Part shown: positions 16,444-24,599 of the stretch, piece after piece
Layout of the letters: the number at the start of each line of letters is the position of its first letter
Numbering within the stretch: the stretch's first letter is position 1
DNA from: Candidatus Nitrosopumilus sp. SW
Lineage (GTDB): Archaea; Thermoproteota; Nitrososphaeria; Nitrososphaerales; Nitrosopumilaceae
NCBI RefSeq assembly: GCF_006740685.1
Contig: NZ_CP035425.1
Location: 225,687 to 289,686 of the forward strand
Length of the DNA: 64,000 nucleotides
Direction: 5' to 3'
Translations under genes and position numbers: made by a program
The notes under the pieces: generated by a model
What the model was told of the DNA's origin: nothing
Database searches by the model: none
What the model saw: only the letters and a program-made list of their open reading frames with translations

Positions 16444-17298
16444 ATGAACATAAAAAAATCAAATTTAACAAAAATCTTAACAAAACCAATCACAGTAGGA
16501 CCTAATTCAACACTCGTTAAAGTGCGAGAGTCATTACTTAAGAATAAAGTCAAAAGATTGGTGGTGGTAGATAAAAAAAAGCCCATTGCAGTAATTACAG
16601 AAAAAGACATTGCAAAGAAAATTTATGAGTTAGGAAACAAACCAATCAAATCAGTACTTGCAAAAAATTTCAAACCAAAAAAACTATTCACGCTAACTAG
16701 AGAAAACACAGTTAGTGAATGTGCAAAAATGATGAAAAAACACAGAATCAGTGTTGTTATAATTTTAAATGAAGATAAAACACTTGGAGGAATTGTCACC
16801 AAAACAGATCTAGTCAAAATATTCTTGACAAAAGGTTCTGAATCACTCAAAGTCTCTCAAGTAATGAAGAAGGATTTGATAACTGCATCTCCAAGTGACC
16901 CCATACTACATGTCGAAAGTTTGTTGTTAAAATACGGAATATCCAGAGTGGTGATTAAAAGAAATGAAAAACCCGTTGGAATCATAACATTCAGAGATTT
17001 TGTACCTGCAAAAATACCACAATGGATAGCAGAATCAGCAGATCCGAAGGAAGTAGAAGAGTACAAATTCAAAAAAGGATTAGAAGAAGGTCACGCCAAT
17101 CAAATGAGTTACCTTTTTCCATTCCATGCCACAGACATTATGGCTTCAAAACCAATCACAATTGAGGCAGATAAAGAAATCAGAGCAGCAATAACACTTA
17201 TGATCAAACACGACATCAGTGGATTACCAGTTGTTAAGAATTCAAAATTGGTTGGAATTATAACAAAATCAGATATTGTAAGTGTATTAGCTAGTTGA
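16444..17298 (+). CDS. Four-CBS-domain protein
   Basis: 284 aa made of two CBS pairs (Bateman modules) and nothing else: segments around VRESLLKNKVKRLVVV, MMKKHRISVVIILNED, VESLLLKYGISRVVIK and ALTLMIKHDISGL-like ITLMIKHDISGLPVV mark the four units, with a short linker near 195-225. CBS pairs bind AMP, ATP or S-adenosylmethionine and act as energy sensors. No attached enzyme or DNA-binding domain is present, so it must act through partners. Divergent from the hibernation-like operon and convergent with Usp genes. Confidence 0.88.
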   Translation: MNIKKSNLTKILTKPITVGPNSTLVKVRESLLKNKVKRLVVVDKKKPIAVITEKDIAKKIYELGNKPIKSVLAKNFKPKKLFTLTRENTVSECAKMMKKHRISVVIILNEDKTLGGIVTKTDLVKIFLTKGSESLKVSQVMKKDLITASPSDPILHVESLLLKYGISRVVIKRNEKPVGIITFRDFVPAKIPQWIAESADPKEVEEYKFKKGLEEGHANQMSYLFPFHATDIMASKPITIEADKEIRAAITLMIKHDISGLPVVKNSKLVGIITKSDIVSVLAS

Positions 17299-17299
17299 A

Positions 17300-17722
17300 T
17301 TACTTTACAATCAATATAGAACAGTTTGAATGTTGAGCAAGTTTGTTAGAAACACTACCTAACAAAAATCTTGTAACGGCTCCAAGGCCCTTATTACCAA
17401 CAATTATCAAATCACATTTTTCAGATTTTACAATTTTTTCAATTTCAGAGACAATATTTCCTTCTTTAAGAAGAGATTTTGCAGAAATTCCTTTTTTTGA
17501 AAGTGTTTTGTTCGCATCATCAAGAGTTTTTTTTCCAAATTTTCTAAGCATTGTTAGGTACTCTTTACGATCTAGTAAATTGATTGATGATTTTTCTGCA
17601 ACATAAAGTAAAATGATCTTAGAGTTAAATGCATGAGTAATTTCGCTTGCACGTTGTAATGCTTTTTTAGAATATTTTGAACCATCAAGGGGAACAAGAA
17701 TTGTTTTAAAATTGTTAGTCAT
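17300..17722 (-). CDS. Universal stress protein (UspA) 2
   Basis: 140-aa Usp domain. Opens with TILVPLDGSKYSKKAL and carries the ATP-binding signature GNKGLGAVTRFLLGSVSNKL. Its ATG overlaps the stop of the upstream Usp gene by four bases, so the two are translated together and may form a heterodimer. Convergent with the four-CBS gene (one base between stops). Confidence 0.92.
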   Translation of the reverse strand: MTNNFKTILVPLDGSKYSKKALQRASEITHAFNSKIILLYVAEKSSINLLDRKEYLTMLRKFGKKTLDDANKTLSKKGISAKSLLKEGNIVSEIEKIVKSEKCDLIIVGNKGLGAVTRFLLGSVSNKLAQHSNCSILIVK

Positions 17723-18150
17723 TTCACAACAAGGACTGGTTTTTTGGACTTATGCAAGACATAATTTGAAACACTACCCAAGAACAATTCTTTTGCAGAA
17801 CTTCTTCCACGAGCCCCAATTACAACTAAATCAATTCCATTTTTTTTATTATTTGCAAATCGTGCAATATCATATCCAGGATCACCAGACAATGCCTTTG
17901 AAATTAACTTAATCCCTTTTTTTGCAGCTCGTAGTTTTGCATCATCAAGAGTTTTTTTCAATTCTTTTGAAGAGTTAAAATCTAAAAATCCTAGTGGATG
18001 AATAGCATAAATTCCAGGAACAGATTTTACGCTTAAAGCAACAATTACTCCATGAGATTGTCTTGCTATGTGAATAGCCATATCTAAACCTCGAATAGAA
18101 TTCTTTGAACCATCAAGAGGCACCAAGATTTTCTTAGTTTTAATGACCAT
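17719..18150 (-). CDS. Universal stress protein (UspA) 3
   Basis: 143-aa Usp domain starting KKILVPLDGSKNSIRGLD, with signature GARGRSSAKELFLGSVSNYV. It overlaps the following Usp gene by four bases (ATGA). The upstream region is shared with the divergent two-CBS gene at 18262 and contains two copies of gatataattgaa (18161-18172 and 18235-18246). The divergent Usp/CBS arrangement repeats that seen at 16334/16444. Confidence 0.92.
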   Translation of the reverse strand: MVIKTKKILVPLDGSKNSIRGLDMAIHIARQSHGVIVALSVKSVPGIYAIHPLGFLDFNSSKELKKTLDDAKLRAAKKGIKLISKALSGDPGYDIARFANNKKNGIDLVVIGARGRSSAKELFLGSVSNYVLHKSKKPVLVVK

Positions 18151-18234
18151 GTTCTAAAATGATATAATTGAACATTAAAAGGCTTTAGTAATTATCTGGG
18201 ATGATTTTCAATTATGATAATTTAGAATTTATAT

Positions 18235-18246
18235 GATATAATTGAA
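18235..18246 (+). promoter_or_regulatory. TATA-like element of the two-CBS gene
   Basis: gatataattgaa is centred about 22-25 bases before the ATG at 18262, fitting a leaderless transcript. The same 12-mer occurs at 18161-18172 nearer the divergent Usp gene, so a shared regulatory site is also possible. Confidence 0.45.
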
Positions 18247-18261
18247 AAAGGTCAAAAAGTC

Positions 18262-18699
18262 ATGGACAACACATTTGTCAATCAAGTAATGAGTAAAAAT
18301 GTACTAACAGCGGAAAAATCAACATCATTACAAGATGCAGCACAAGAAATGAATCGACTCAATGTCGGTTGTGTTATTGTTATGGACGAATCCAACCCAA
18401 TCGGGATTGTTACTGAAAGAGATTTTGTAACAAAAGTTGCAGCCGAAGGAAGACCATTATTTACTGAAATTTCAGAAGTGATGTCATCACCTCTGATAAC
18501 CATAGAACCTGAAGAAACAATTTGGGAAGCATCAGAAATTATGAAAGAAAAATTAATTCACAAACTACCAGTTATGGAAAAAGAACGAATTGTAGGAATT
18601 ATAACAACATCAGACATTGTTAGAATTTCCAGTGTTGGTTCTGATTCTCAAATGCGTAAAATATGTGATCAGATTCTTATGAGAATGAAAGATGATTAA
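18262..18699 (+). CDS. Two-CBS-domain protein
   Basis: 145 aa, one CBS pair. Unit 1 lies around LQDAAQEMNRLNVGCVIVMD ending GIVTERDFV. Unit 2 lies around IWEASEIMKEKLIHKLPVME ending GIITTSDIV. Both have the (G)I(V/I)T-x-x-D nucleotide-binding ending. Stand-alone Bateman modules bind adenine nucleotides. It is transcribed divergently from the Usp pair and is followed by thioredoxin reductase 49 bases on, which may be a separate unit. Confidence 0.9.
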   Translation: MDNTFVNQVMSKNVLTAEKSTSLQDAAQEMNRLNVGCVIVMDESNPIGIVTERDFVTKVAAEGRPLFTEISEVMSSPLITIEPEETIWEASEIMKEKLIHKLPVMEKERIVGIITTSDIVRISSVGSDSQMRKICDQILMRMKDD

Positions 18700-18748
18700 T
18701 CAAAAAAGGATATTCACTTAAATTATTGAAATTAAAAGACGAATTACT

Positions 18749-19753
18749 ATGATGGCAGCAGATTCAGGTGCAACAGTACTTGAAACAAATGATGATAATC
18801 CAAAAATGCCAGATAAAAAGAAAACAAAATTTGATGTCATAATAATTGGAGCAGGTCCATCAGGATATACTGCAGGAATTTATTGTTCCCGAGCAGGTTA
18901 TGACACATTAATTTTATCAGGAATATTACCAGGAGGGCAACTAGTAAACACAACAGAGGTTGAAAATTATCCAGGATTTGAGAACGGAATTATGGGTCCA
19001 GATTTGATGATAGATATGCGAAAACAATCTCAAAGAATGGGTACTACCATAATTGATGATGAAGCAGTAGATGTAGATTTTAGACGTAAACCACTCAAAG
19101 TGTTAACAGCATCAGAAGAATATGAAGGCCGTGCAGTCATAATTGCAACAGGAGCTAATCCTAGAAAACTAGGATTGGAAGGAGAAGAAACTTTTGGTGG
19201 AAAAGGGGTTTCATATTGTGCAACATGTGATGGTCCATTCTTTAGAAATCAAGAATTAATTGTAGTTGGCGGAGGGGATTCGGCCATAGAAGAAGCAACT
19301 TTTCTAACAAAATTTGCAACAACTGTTCATGTGGTTCATAGAAGAAATGAATTACGTGCAAGTAAAGTTATGCAAGAAAGAGCATTAAGTAATGAAAAGA
19401 TAAAATTCCATTGGGATTCAGCTGTAATAGATATCAAAGGAGATCAGAAAATGCAACAAGCAGTATTGAAAAATCTCAAAACAAATGAAGAATCAACGTT
19501 AGATGTGGGAGGACTCTTTGTTGCAATTGGACATGAACCAAATACAAAATTATTCAAAAATCAAATTGAATTGGATGAGGAAGGTTATGTTGTATTAAAA
19601 AATAAAACGCATACTAATGTCGAAGGTGTTTTTGCCGCAGGTGATGTGCATGACAGAAACTACAGACAAGCAATTACAGCTGCAGCATTTGGTTGCATGG
19701 CAGCAATTGATGTGGACAAATATCTAACAGAAAGTGCAGACAAACAAGAATGA
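18749..19753 (+). CDS. trxB: Thioredoxin reductase
   Basis: 334-aa flavoprotein disulfide reductase that passes electrons from NAD(P)H through FAD to thioredoxin. FAD site IIGAGPSGYTAGIYCSRAG (about 32-50), redox pair CATC (Cys157, Cys160), NAD(P) site VVGGGDSAIEEA and the C-terminal FAD contact GVFAAGDVHDRNYRQAITAA are all present. A 25-residue N-terminal extension precedes the core. The HRRNE segment after the second Rossmann fold is typical of NADPH-using members. Its stop overlaps the next zinc gene by four bases. Confidence 0.95.
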   Translation: MMAADSGATVLETNDDNPKMPDKKKTKFDVIIIGAGPSGYTAGIYCSRAGYDTLILSGILPGGQLVNTTEVENYPGFENGIMGPDLMIDMRKQSQRMGTTIIDDEAVDVDFRRKPLKVLTASEEYEGRAVIIATGANPRKLGLEGEETFGGKGVSYCATCDGPFFRNQELIVVGGGDSAIEEATFLTKFATTVHVVHRRNELRASKVMQERALSNEKIKFHWDSAVIDIKGDQKMQQAVLKNLKTNEESTLDVGGLFVAIGHEPNTKLFKNQIELDEEGYVVLKNKTHTNVEGVFAAGDVHDRNYRQAITAAAFGCMAAIDVDKYLTESADKQE

Positions 19754-19965
19754 AAAATGCACAATGCAAAAAATGCTTAAACAAATTTTTTGAAAAAGAA
19801 ATCTACACAATTCAACAATTCCAATATAGAGAAGAGCCACCATACAAATGGTCATTAGAATATTTTAAAAAAATTGGAATTGATGAATGGGATTCATTTT
19901 GTGAAAAGTGCTTGCTAGAATATTCCAAAGAATCCTCGGAGTCTTGGAAGAAATCACAAATCTAA
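19750..19965 (+). CDS. 71-aa CxxC zinc protein coupled to trxB
   Basis: Two knuckles, QCKKCLNKFF near the N-terminus and FCEKCLLEY near the C-terminus, separated by about 40 residues containing an aromatic-rich stretch (QFQYREEPPYKWSLEYF). It probably binds one zinc ion, or the cysteines are redox-active. The ATG overlaps the trxB stop (ATGA), which strongly supports it being real and co-translated. Serving as a TrxB-linked redox client is an inference from position only. Confidence 0.65.
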   Translation: MKNAQCKKCLNKFFEKEIYTIQQFQYREEPPYKWSLEYFKKIGIDEWDSFCEKCLLEYSKESSESWKKSQI

Positions 19966-19997
19966 ACTCTTTTTTGGTACAAAATATACTAAGTTTT

Positions 19998-20471
19998 ATG
20001 ACTGAAGAAACAGAAAATAAGAAAAAAATCATGAAAGAGTACAGTGATAAACTGGCAAAATTAGGAATGGATTTGAGTAAGATTCAATTTAGTTACAAAG
20101 TAGAAGAAAAGACATCAAAAGAATATTGGCAAAAAAGAATTGAAAGTTTTGAAGAATATAACAATAAAGCTTTAGAATACTATAATCAAGTATTTTCTTT
20201 AATCAAAGTTACCAACAAAGAAGAATCAGAAAGATTCCTTTTACAGATTAGTAAATTTCGACAGTTAGGATCATCATTAATGGAGATCATGGAAAAAATC
20301 AAGGAAAACCCATCAATTATCAATTCTAAAGACAGACAACAAAGTCAATGGAGTAGAGAAATCAAAAACAACATTACAGAACAAAGTAACAAATGTTTAC
20401 ATCATGAAAGAGACATGAATTCATACTTTAGGGATTTTTATGAAAAACATTTGAAAGATATTTTAGAATAA
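19998..20471 (+). CDS. Hypothetical helical protein, 157 aa
   Basis: No known family. The product is almost wholly predicted helical and charged, with many E/K/Q/I residues and a phasin-like or coiled-coil look (EYWQKRIESFEEYNNKALEYY). The frame extends upstream to 19908, but the ATG at 19998 (MTEETENKKKI) is preferred because the upstream part overlaps the zinc gene and reads as unrelated sequence. One His/Cys site (KCLHHERDM) lies near the C-terminus. It is stop-adjacent to the cysteine synthase gene on the other strand. Confidence 0.65.
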   Translation: MTEETENKKKIMKEYSDKLAKLGMDLSKIQFSYKVEEKTSKEYWQKRIESFEEYNNKALEYYNQVFSLIKVTNKEESERFLLQISKFRQLGSSLMEIMEKIKENPSIINSKDRQQSQWSREIKNNITEQSNKCLHHERDMNSYFRDFYEKHLKDILE

Positions 20472-21464
20472 TTAGTATGCCAATTCAGATAGATGTTTTG
20501 CATCTTTAAGGCAGTTTTCAAAATGTTCTTCAGACATTACGTTTTGTTTAGCATATACACTCTTGAATTTTCGTCCATCATCAGCAAAAATTCCAACAAC
20601 ACATGCATCCCCTTCAACAGGATATTTTTTCATACAAGCATAAACTGCAGCAGAAGAAGGACTGATCAAGAGTTGATCTTTTTCAAAAACATCCTTTACA
20701 ACAGAAAATGCTTCTTCGTTATCAACAGATATCCAATCATCAACCACATTCTCTCGTTTCAAAAATAAATCAGGTTTTGCAGATTCTTCAAAATTTCTCC
20801 ATCCCTGAATGAGATGGTTTTGTTGTGGTTGGCATCCAATGATTTTCACGTTAGGATTTTTTTCTTTAAGAAATGTGCCAATGCCAGTAATTGTTCCGCC
20901 AGTACCCACGCCAGTGAAGAAGTGAGTTACTTTACCTTCAGTTTGTCTCCAAATTTCAGGTCCAGTTCCAATGTAATGACCCTTGAAATTTGCCTCATTA
21001 GCATATTGATTAGGAGAGTAATAGGTATCAGGTCTCGAAGATGCAATAGATGTTGCAAGGGCAATACTTTGATCAGTTCCTGCACCAACTTTTGGACACA
21101 AATCATCACTCGTTTCAAAGACTTTGGCACCTAAATTTCGAATAATATCTTTAGTTTCATTACTTGCCTTTTCAGGAATAACTATCTCAACTTTATATCC
21201 CAACAAATTTGCAATTCCAGTTAAAGCGATTCCAGTGTTTCCAGAAGTAGGTTCGATGATAATGCTCTTACCTTTTGTAAGAATTCCTTTTTCTTCTCCA
21301 TCTTTTATCATCCAATATGCAGCTCTATCTTTTACAGAACCAAATGGATTGTGTCCTTCTAGTTTTGCAAAATAATTCACATTATCATGTGAAAGAGAAT
21401 TTAATTTTACAAGAGGAGTGTTACCTACACGATTCAAAACATCTGTGTCAGTTACAGTAGTCAT
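20472..21464 (-). CDS. cysM: Cysteine synthase (PLP-dependent)
   Basis: 330-aa fold-type II PLP enzyme. PLP lysine Lys45 in FGSVKDRAA, substrate loop PTSGNTGIAL, phosphate-binding GVGTGGTITG. It makes cysteine from an activated serine (O-acetyl- or O-phosphoserine) and sulfide; the CysK/CysM/phosphoserine type cannot be separated by eye. It is preceded by tusA with an 8-base gap, so a sulfur carrier is co-expressed. A serB gene nearby (23509) deals with phosphoserine. Convergent with the helical protein gene. Confidence 0.9.
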   Translation of the reverse strand: MTTVTDTDVLNRVGNTPLVKLNSLSHDNVNYFAKLEGHNPFGSVKDRAAYWMIKDGEEKGILTKGKSIIIEPTSGNTGIALTGIANLLGYKVEIVIPEKASNETKDIIRNLGAKVFETSDDLCPKVGAGTDQSIALATSIASSRPDTYYSPNQYANEANFKGHYIGTGPEIWRQTEGKVTHFFTGVGTGGTITGIGTFLKEKNPNVKIIGCQPQQNHLIQGWRNFEESAKPDLFLKRENVVDDWISVDNEEAFSVVKDVFEKDQLLISPSSAAVYACMKKYPVEGDACVVGIFADDGRKFKSVYAKQNVMSEEHFENCLKDAKHLSELAY

Positions 21465-21472
21465 AATTTTGG

Positions 21473-21709
21473 TTATTTCACCTTTTTAATTTGAAATGTA
21501 ATTACATTTCCATCTTTAGACATATCTAGTAATTCATGACCTTGTCTTGTTACCCATCTAGAGATATCATCTTCAGCTGCAGGATCATCTGCAGAAACAG
21601 TTAATGTTTCACCTACCTGCATTCTTTCAATTTCAATTTTGGTCCTAAAAACAGGTTCTGGGCAAAATAATCCAGTAGCATCTAATTTTTTTTCTGTTGA
21701 TTCAGACAT
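21473..21709 (-). CDS. tusA: TusA-family sulfur carrier
   Basis: 78 aa, typical for the family. It begins with a short Ser/Glu leader, then LDATGLFCPEPVFRTKIEIE with the persulfide-forming Cys in the CPxP motif (CPEP), and ends in an amphipathic beta strand (NVITFQIKKVK). TusA-like proteins relay sulfane sulfur to tRNA thiolation, molybdopterin or other acceptors. It is directly upstream of cysteine synthase, a pairing that suggests delivery of sulfur for cysteine or thio-cofactor synthesis. The rhodanese at 10240 could be a donor (inference). Confidence 0.92.
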   Translation of the reverse strand: MSESTEKKLDATGLFCPEPVFRTKIEIERMQVGETLTVSADDPAAEDDISRWVTRQGHELLDMSKDGNVITFQIKKVK

Positions 21710-21777
21710 CTTATCTAATTAAAAAAGGACGTTTTGTCATATTAAAATCTATTTGAGTTATTCAGATTAATTATTAC

Positions 21778-22698
21778 TCATAATGCCATTTTAAACATAG
21801 TTGTAAGATTCCTATCTTTCATAAAACTAGGATCTTGATTCTGGAAATTGATTTTTTGTGAAATTCTCTTCATTAAATAAATTGCAATTTTGTAAAAAAG
21901 TGACCACATATGGCTATTTTGATTTGAATCATAAATTCTCAGTAATAATGTCAAAAGCCATTTTGCATTTGGATAATGTTCAGAAATATAATCAATCAAG
22001 TATTCTTTTGAATTATTAATTTTGTATCGTAAATGATCAAGAGTTTCAGTTTGATGAGCATAGCCTGTTTGAGAGATTTCTATTTTCCCATGTTTCATGG
22101 CAGATAAAATATCATCAAGATTATTTTCAGAGTCAATCACATTAACACATCGTCCAAGTGTAGACAAAACATGAGAATCACTACCTGCAACTTGAATCAT
22201 GTTATTATCTAAAGCAAATTCAGTTGCACGGGCATTAGATAAAATATCTACATTATTGCTGTTAAAGACCTCAATCATATCACATTTTTTAGCACCATCA
22301 CGTAACGCATCAAGTAAACTAAAGGGGTGAGGAGCAGATGAGACACCACCTTGTTTTTGAACTTCATCTATGACTTCCTCAAGAGAGAGACCAGGAGATA
22401 TCGCATCATGAATTCCATAAGCTAAAACATGTGCACCGGTATCAGTAGTGATTTCTTCAGCAGGAAAAACATCAATGTTTTTGAATTTTGAGTGATTATT
22501 TTTGTATTCCAATAATTGGCGATAGCCATCTAATGTGTTGTGATTGGTAACAAAAATTGCATCTAATCCTAAATGATATGATCGCTCAAGTTGATCTCGT
22601 ATAGAAATATCGCAATCATATGGAGGTTCATCATCACCTACATGAAAATTTGAAAAAGAGTTATGACAATGTAATTCAGCATTTATTGGCATTTTCAA
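21778..22698 (-). CDS. PHP-domain metal-dependent phosphoesterase
   Basis: 306 aa. The PHP fold is marked by NAELHCHNSFSNFHVGDD (metal ligands HxH), TNHNTLDGY, APHPF and AGSDSH. These four metal-binding motifs fit the RNase AM / histidinol-phosphatase-like branch that hydrolyses phosphoesters of nucleotides or 3'-phosphoadenosine species. The last 90 residues (from about 215) are helical and specific to this protein. It is third in a serB-cofE-PHP run on the same strand. The substrate is not determined. Confidence 0.85.
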   Translation of the reverse strand: MKMPINAELHCHNSFSNFHVGDDEPPYDCDISIRDQLERSYHLGLDAIFVTNHNTLDGYRQLLEYKNNHSKFKNIDVFPAEEITTDTGAHVLAYGIHDAISPGLSLEEVIDEVQKQGGVSSAPHPFSLLDALRDGAKKCDMIEVFNSNNVDILSNARATEFALDNNMIQVAGSDSHVLSTLGRCVNVIDSENNLDDILSAMKHGKIEISQTGYAHQTETLDHLRYKINNSKEYLIDYISEHYPNAKWLLTLLLRIYDSNQNSHMWSLFYKIAIYLMKRISQKINFQNQDPSFMKDRNLTTMFKMAL

Positions 22699-22748
22699 AT
22701 AAAATTTTTCATCTTTAGGTAATAATCTTATGGAATTACAATGGTGAA

Positions 22749-23474
22749 TTATCTAAAAAGATCTTCATCCTCAGGACGAATTAATTCATTAATTTCATGT
22801 TCACCTTTCTGAAAGGAATAATTACGAATTATTGCTACAGGTGTTTTCAATGTTTTACCCATAACTAATTCAGATGCAGCAGAAAGTTCATCTGCAATTG
22901 CAATTGCCGTAACTCGCAAAGTTTTTCCGAATGTATCTCGAGTTCCCTCATAGTCAGTTATTGGAGACAATCCAGAAATACCTATAGCACAATTTGTTTG
23001 TCCCATTCTAAATGGACGACCAAAAGTATCAGATATTATAACAGCAACATCTTTTTTTGTAAGTCCAAAAATTTTTTCACGTATGGTTTTAGCAGATATA
23101 TCGGAATTCAGAGGCAATAATGTTGCATACCCTTCTTTTACATTACTTTCATCAATACCAGCATTAGCACAAATTGCACCATCGTTTGTTTCAACAATCA
23201 AAATTCCATTCTTCATACGGATGATTCGTTTTGATTCAGATAAGATTAATTCAATGATCCTAGGATCTTTTTGGTATTGGGAACTAATTCCTTCAGAAAG
23301 TAATGAGGGCTTTACGGTGGATAAATCAATCATGCGTCCTTCTTGTTTTGAAATTATTTTTTGAGCAATAACCAAGATATCGCCATCCTGAAGTTGATTT
23401 GAAGAAGTAATTAATTCCGAAATATCATCTGAAGGTTCAATCTCTTTTTCGATATGAACAGGTATAATTTCCAA
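22749..23474 (-). CDS. cofE: F420-0:gamma-glutamyl ligase
   Basis: 241 aa; adds gamma-linked glutamates to F420-0 using GTP. The opening IIPVHIEKEIEPSDDISELI and the segment GDILVIAQKIISKQEG, followed by SDTFGRPFRMGQTNCAIG, are hallmarks of CofE. No fused FMN-dependent domain (as in actinobacterial FbiB) is present. The other pathway steps cofD and cofC are at 55770-57330. Together they indicate a working F420 pathway in this genome. Spacing to serB upstream (34 bases) and PHP downstream (50 bases) suggests one transcript. Confidence 0.93.
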   Translation of the reverse strand: MEIIPVHIEKEIEPSDDISELITSSNQLQDGDILVIAQKIISKQEGRMIDLSTVKPSLLSEGISSQYQKDPRIIELILSESKRIIRMKNGILIVETNDGAICANAGIDESNVKEGYATLLPLNSDISAKTIREKIFGLTKKDVAVIISDTFGRPFRMGQTNCAIGISGLSPITDYEGTRDTFGKTLRVTAIAIADELSAASELVMGKTLKTPVAIIRNYSFQKGEHEINELIRPEDEDLFR

Positions 23475-23508
23475 TTATAATATGTCGTGATTAGGACTAA
23501 AAAATTGT

Positions 23509-24177
23509 TTATGCAGGGGTTGGAGCTTCTAGTTCTAATTTGTAATGTTTGTTAATAATATCCAAAATTTTTGAAAGATCTTTTTCTTCCAAAGTAGTAG
23601 TTGCCAAATCTTTTACCAAATCTTGTGCACGGTATGCAATTCCCAATCCACAAATATCAAATAATTTAACATCATTTGCCCCATCTACAACACAGACAAT
23701 ATTTTCTTTCTTTTCACCCCATTCTTCAATTTTGATTCGGGCAGATTTTGATTTATCTGAATCAACATTGATTTTTACTCCATCAAGTTTACCATCTTTG
23801 AAAATTAACTCGTTTGAATAAACATAATCCAATCCTAATTCTTCTTTTAATCTGTCCATCATCAAGGTGAATCCACCTGAAACAGCCATCAACTTCCAAC
23901 CAGCAGCCTTTAATGCTCTACATGCTTCCTTTGCACCAGTCATGATAGGCAATTCATCTGACACTTCTTGACATGTTTTTTCATCAAGACCTTTTAGAGC
24001 AGCAACGCGGGTTCGAAGTCCTTCTTCCCAGTTAATTTTTCCCTGAATTCCTTGTTTTGTGATTGCCCAAATTTCATCTTGTTTATTCAGTTTTTCTGCA
24101 AGAATAGGAAGATATTCTTCATCATACAATACACCTTCAACATCAAAAATTACTAACAATTGATTTCTGTTTTGCAA
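23509..24177 (-). CDS. serB: Phosphoserine phosphatase-like HAD enzyme
   Basis: 222 aa HAD class. Motif I FDVEGVLYDEE (Asp12 nucleophile, Glu14), motif II AVSGGFTLMMDRL, motif IV VVDGANDVKLFDICGLGIAY. The DxE form with SGGF and a four-helix cap matches SerB-type phosphatases, releasing serine from phosphoserine. The C-terminus is about 20 residues longer than the minimal fold. Other HAD members could share these motifs, so the substrate is probable rather than proven. It provides serine for the cysteine synthase 2 kb away. Confidence 0.82.
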   Translation of the reverse strand: MQNRNQLLVIFDVEGVLYDEEYLPILAEKLNKQDEIWAITKQGIQGKINWEEGLRTRVAALKGLDEKTCQEVSDELPIMTGAKEACRALKAAGWKLMAVSGGFTLMMDRLKEELGLDYVYSNELIFKDGKLDGVKINVDSDKSKSARIKIEEWGEKKENIVCVVDGANDVKLFDICGLGIAYRAQDLVKDLATTTLEEKDLSKILDIINKHYKLELEAPTPA

Positions 24178-24261
24178 AAATTTGCTAATTATATTAAAGT
24201 TTAAACTTTTTTGAGATCCAAAAAACGCTAGTAATAAATCACCGGAGTTAATGGTATAGTC

Positions 24262-24546
24262 ATGGGCGAATTAGAACACAAATACGAAGTAGATATCAAA
24301 GAAAGAGAAGGACGACAAAAACTGCCAGATGACGTAAAAGCAGAATTAAAAGTATCAGGTATGATGGACGATAAAGGAAAATTGAAATTAAAAGGTGTGA
24401 GTCCAAAAATGCTCAAAAGAATGAAACAAGAATTTGTAGAATGTCCAGTTCTAAAAGACGACATACACTTTATCCAATGTTTCGTATGTCCAAATTTCCA
24501 AAGTAGGGTTACAGGACAAGTACTCTGCAAAGGCGATAAATTATAA
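24262..24546 (+). CDS. Conserved 94-aa four-Cys protein
   Basis: A small basic/acidic protein whose last 35 residues hold four cysteines in the order ECPV ... QCFVCPNF ... VLCKG (C-x12-C-x2-C-x11-C), a plausible zinc or iron-sulfur site. The first 60 residues are lysine-rich and helical (SPKMLKRMKQEF). I recognise no named family. The gene stands alone between serB (divergent) and proS (54 bases downstream). A TATA-like element (attatattaaag) lies about 65 bases upstream. Confidence 0.7.
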   Translation: MGELEHKYEVDIKEREGRQKLPDDVKAELKVSGMMDDKGKLKLKGVSPKMLKRMKQEFVECPVLKDDIHFIQCFVCPNFQSRVTGQVLCKGDKL

Positions 24547-24599
24547 TCAAAAATTTCTCACGAAAGGCTCATTAGTTAATTTATTCTGAGAATTTTAGT

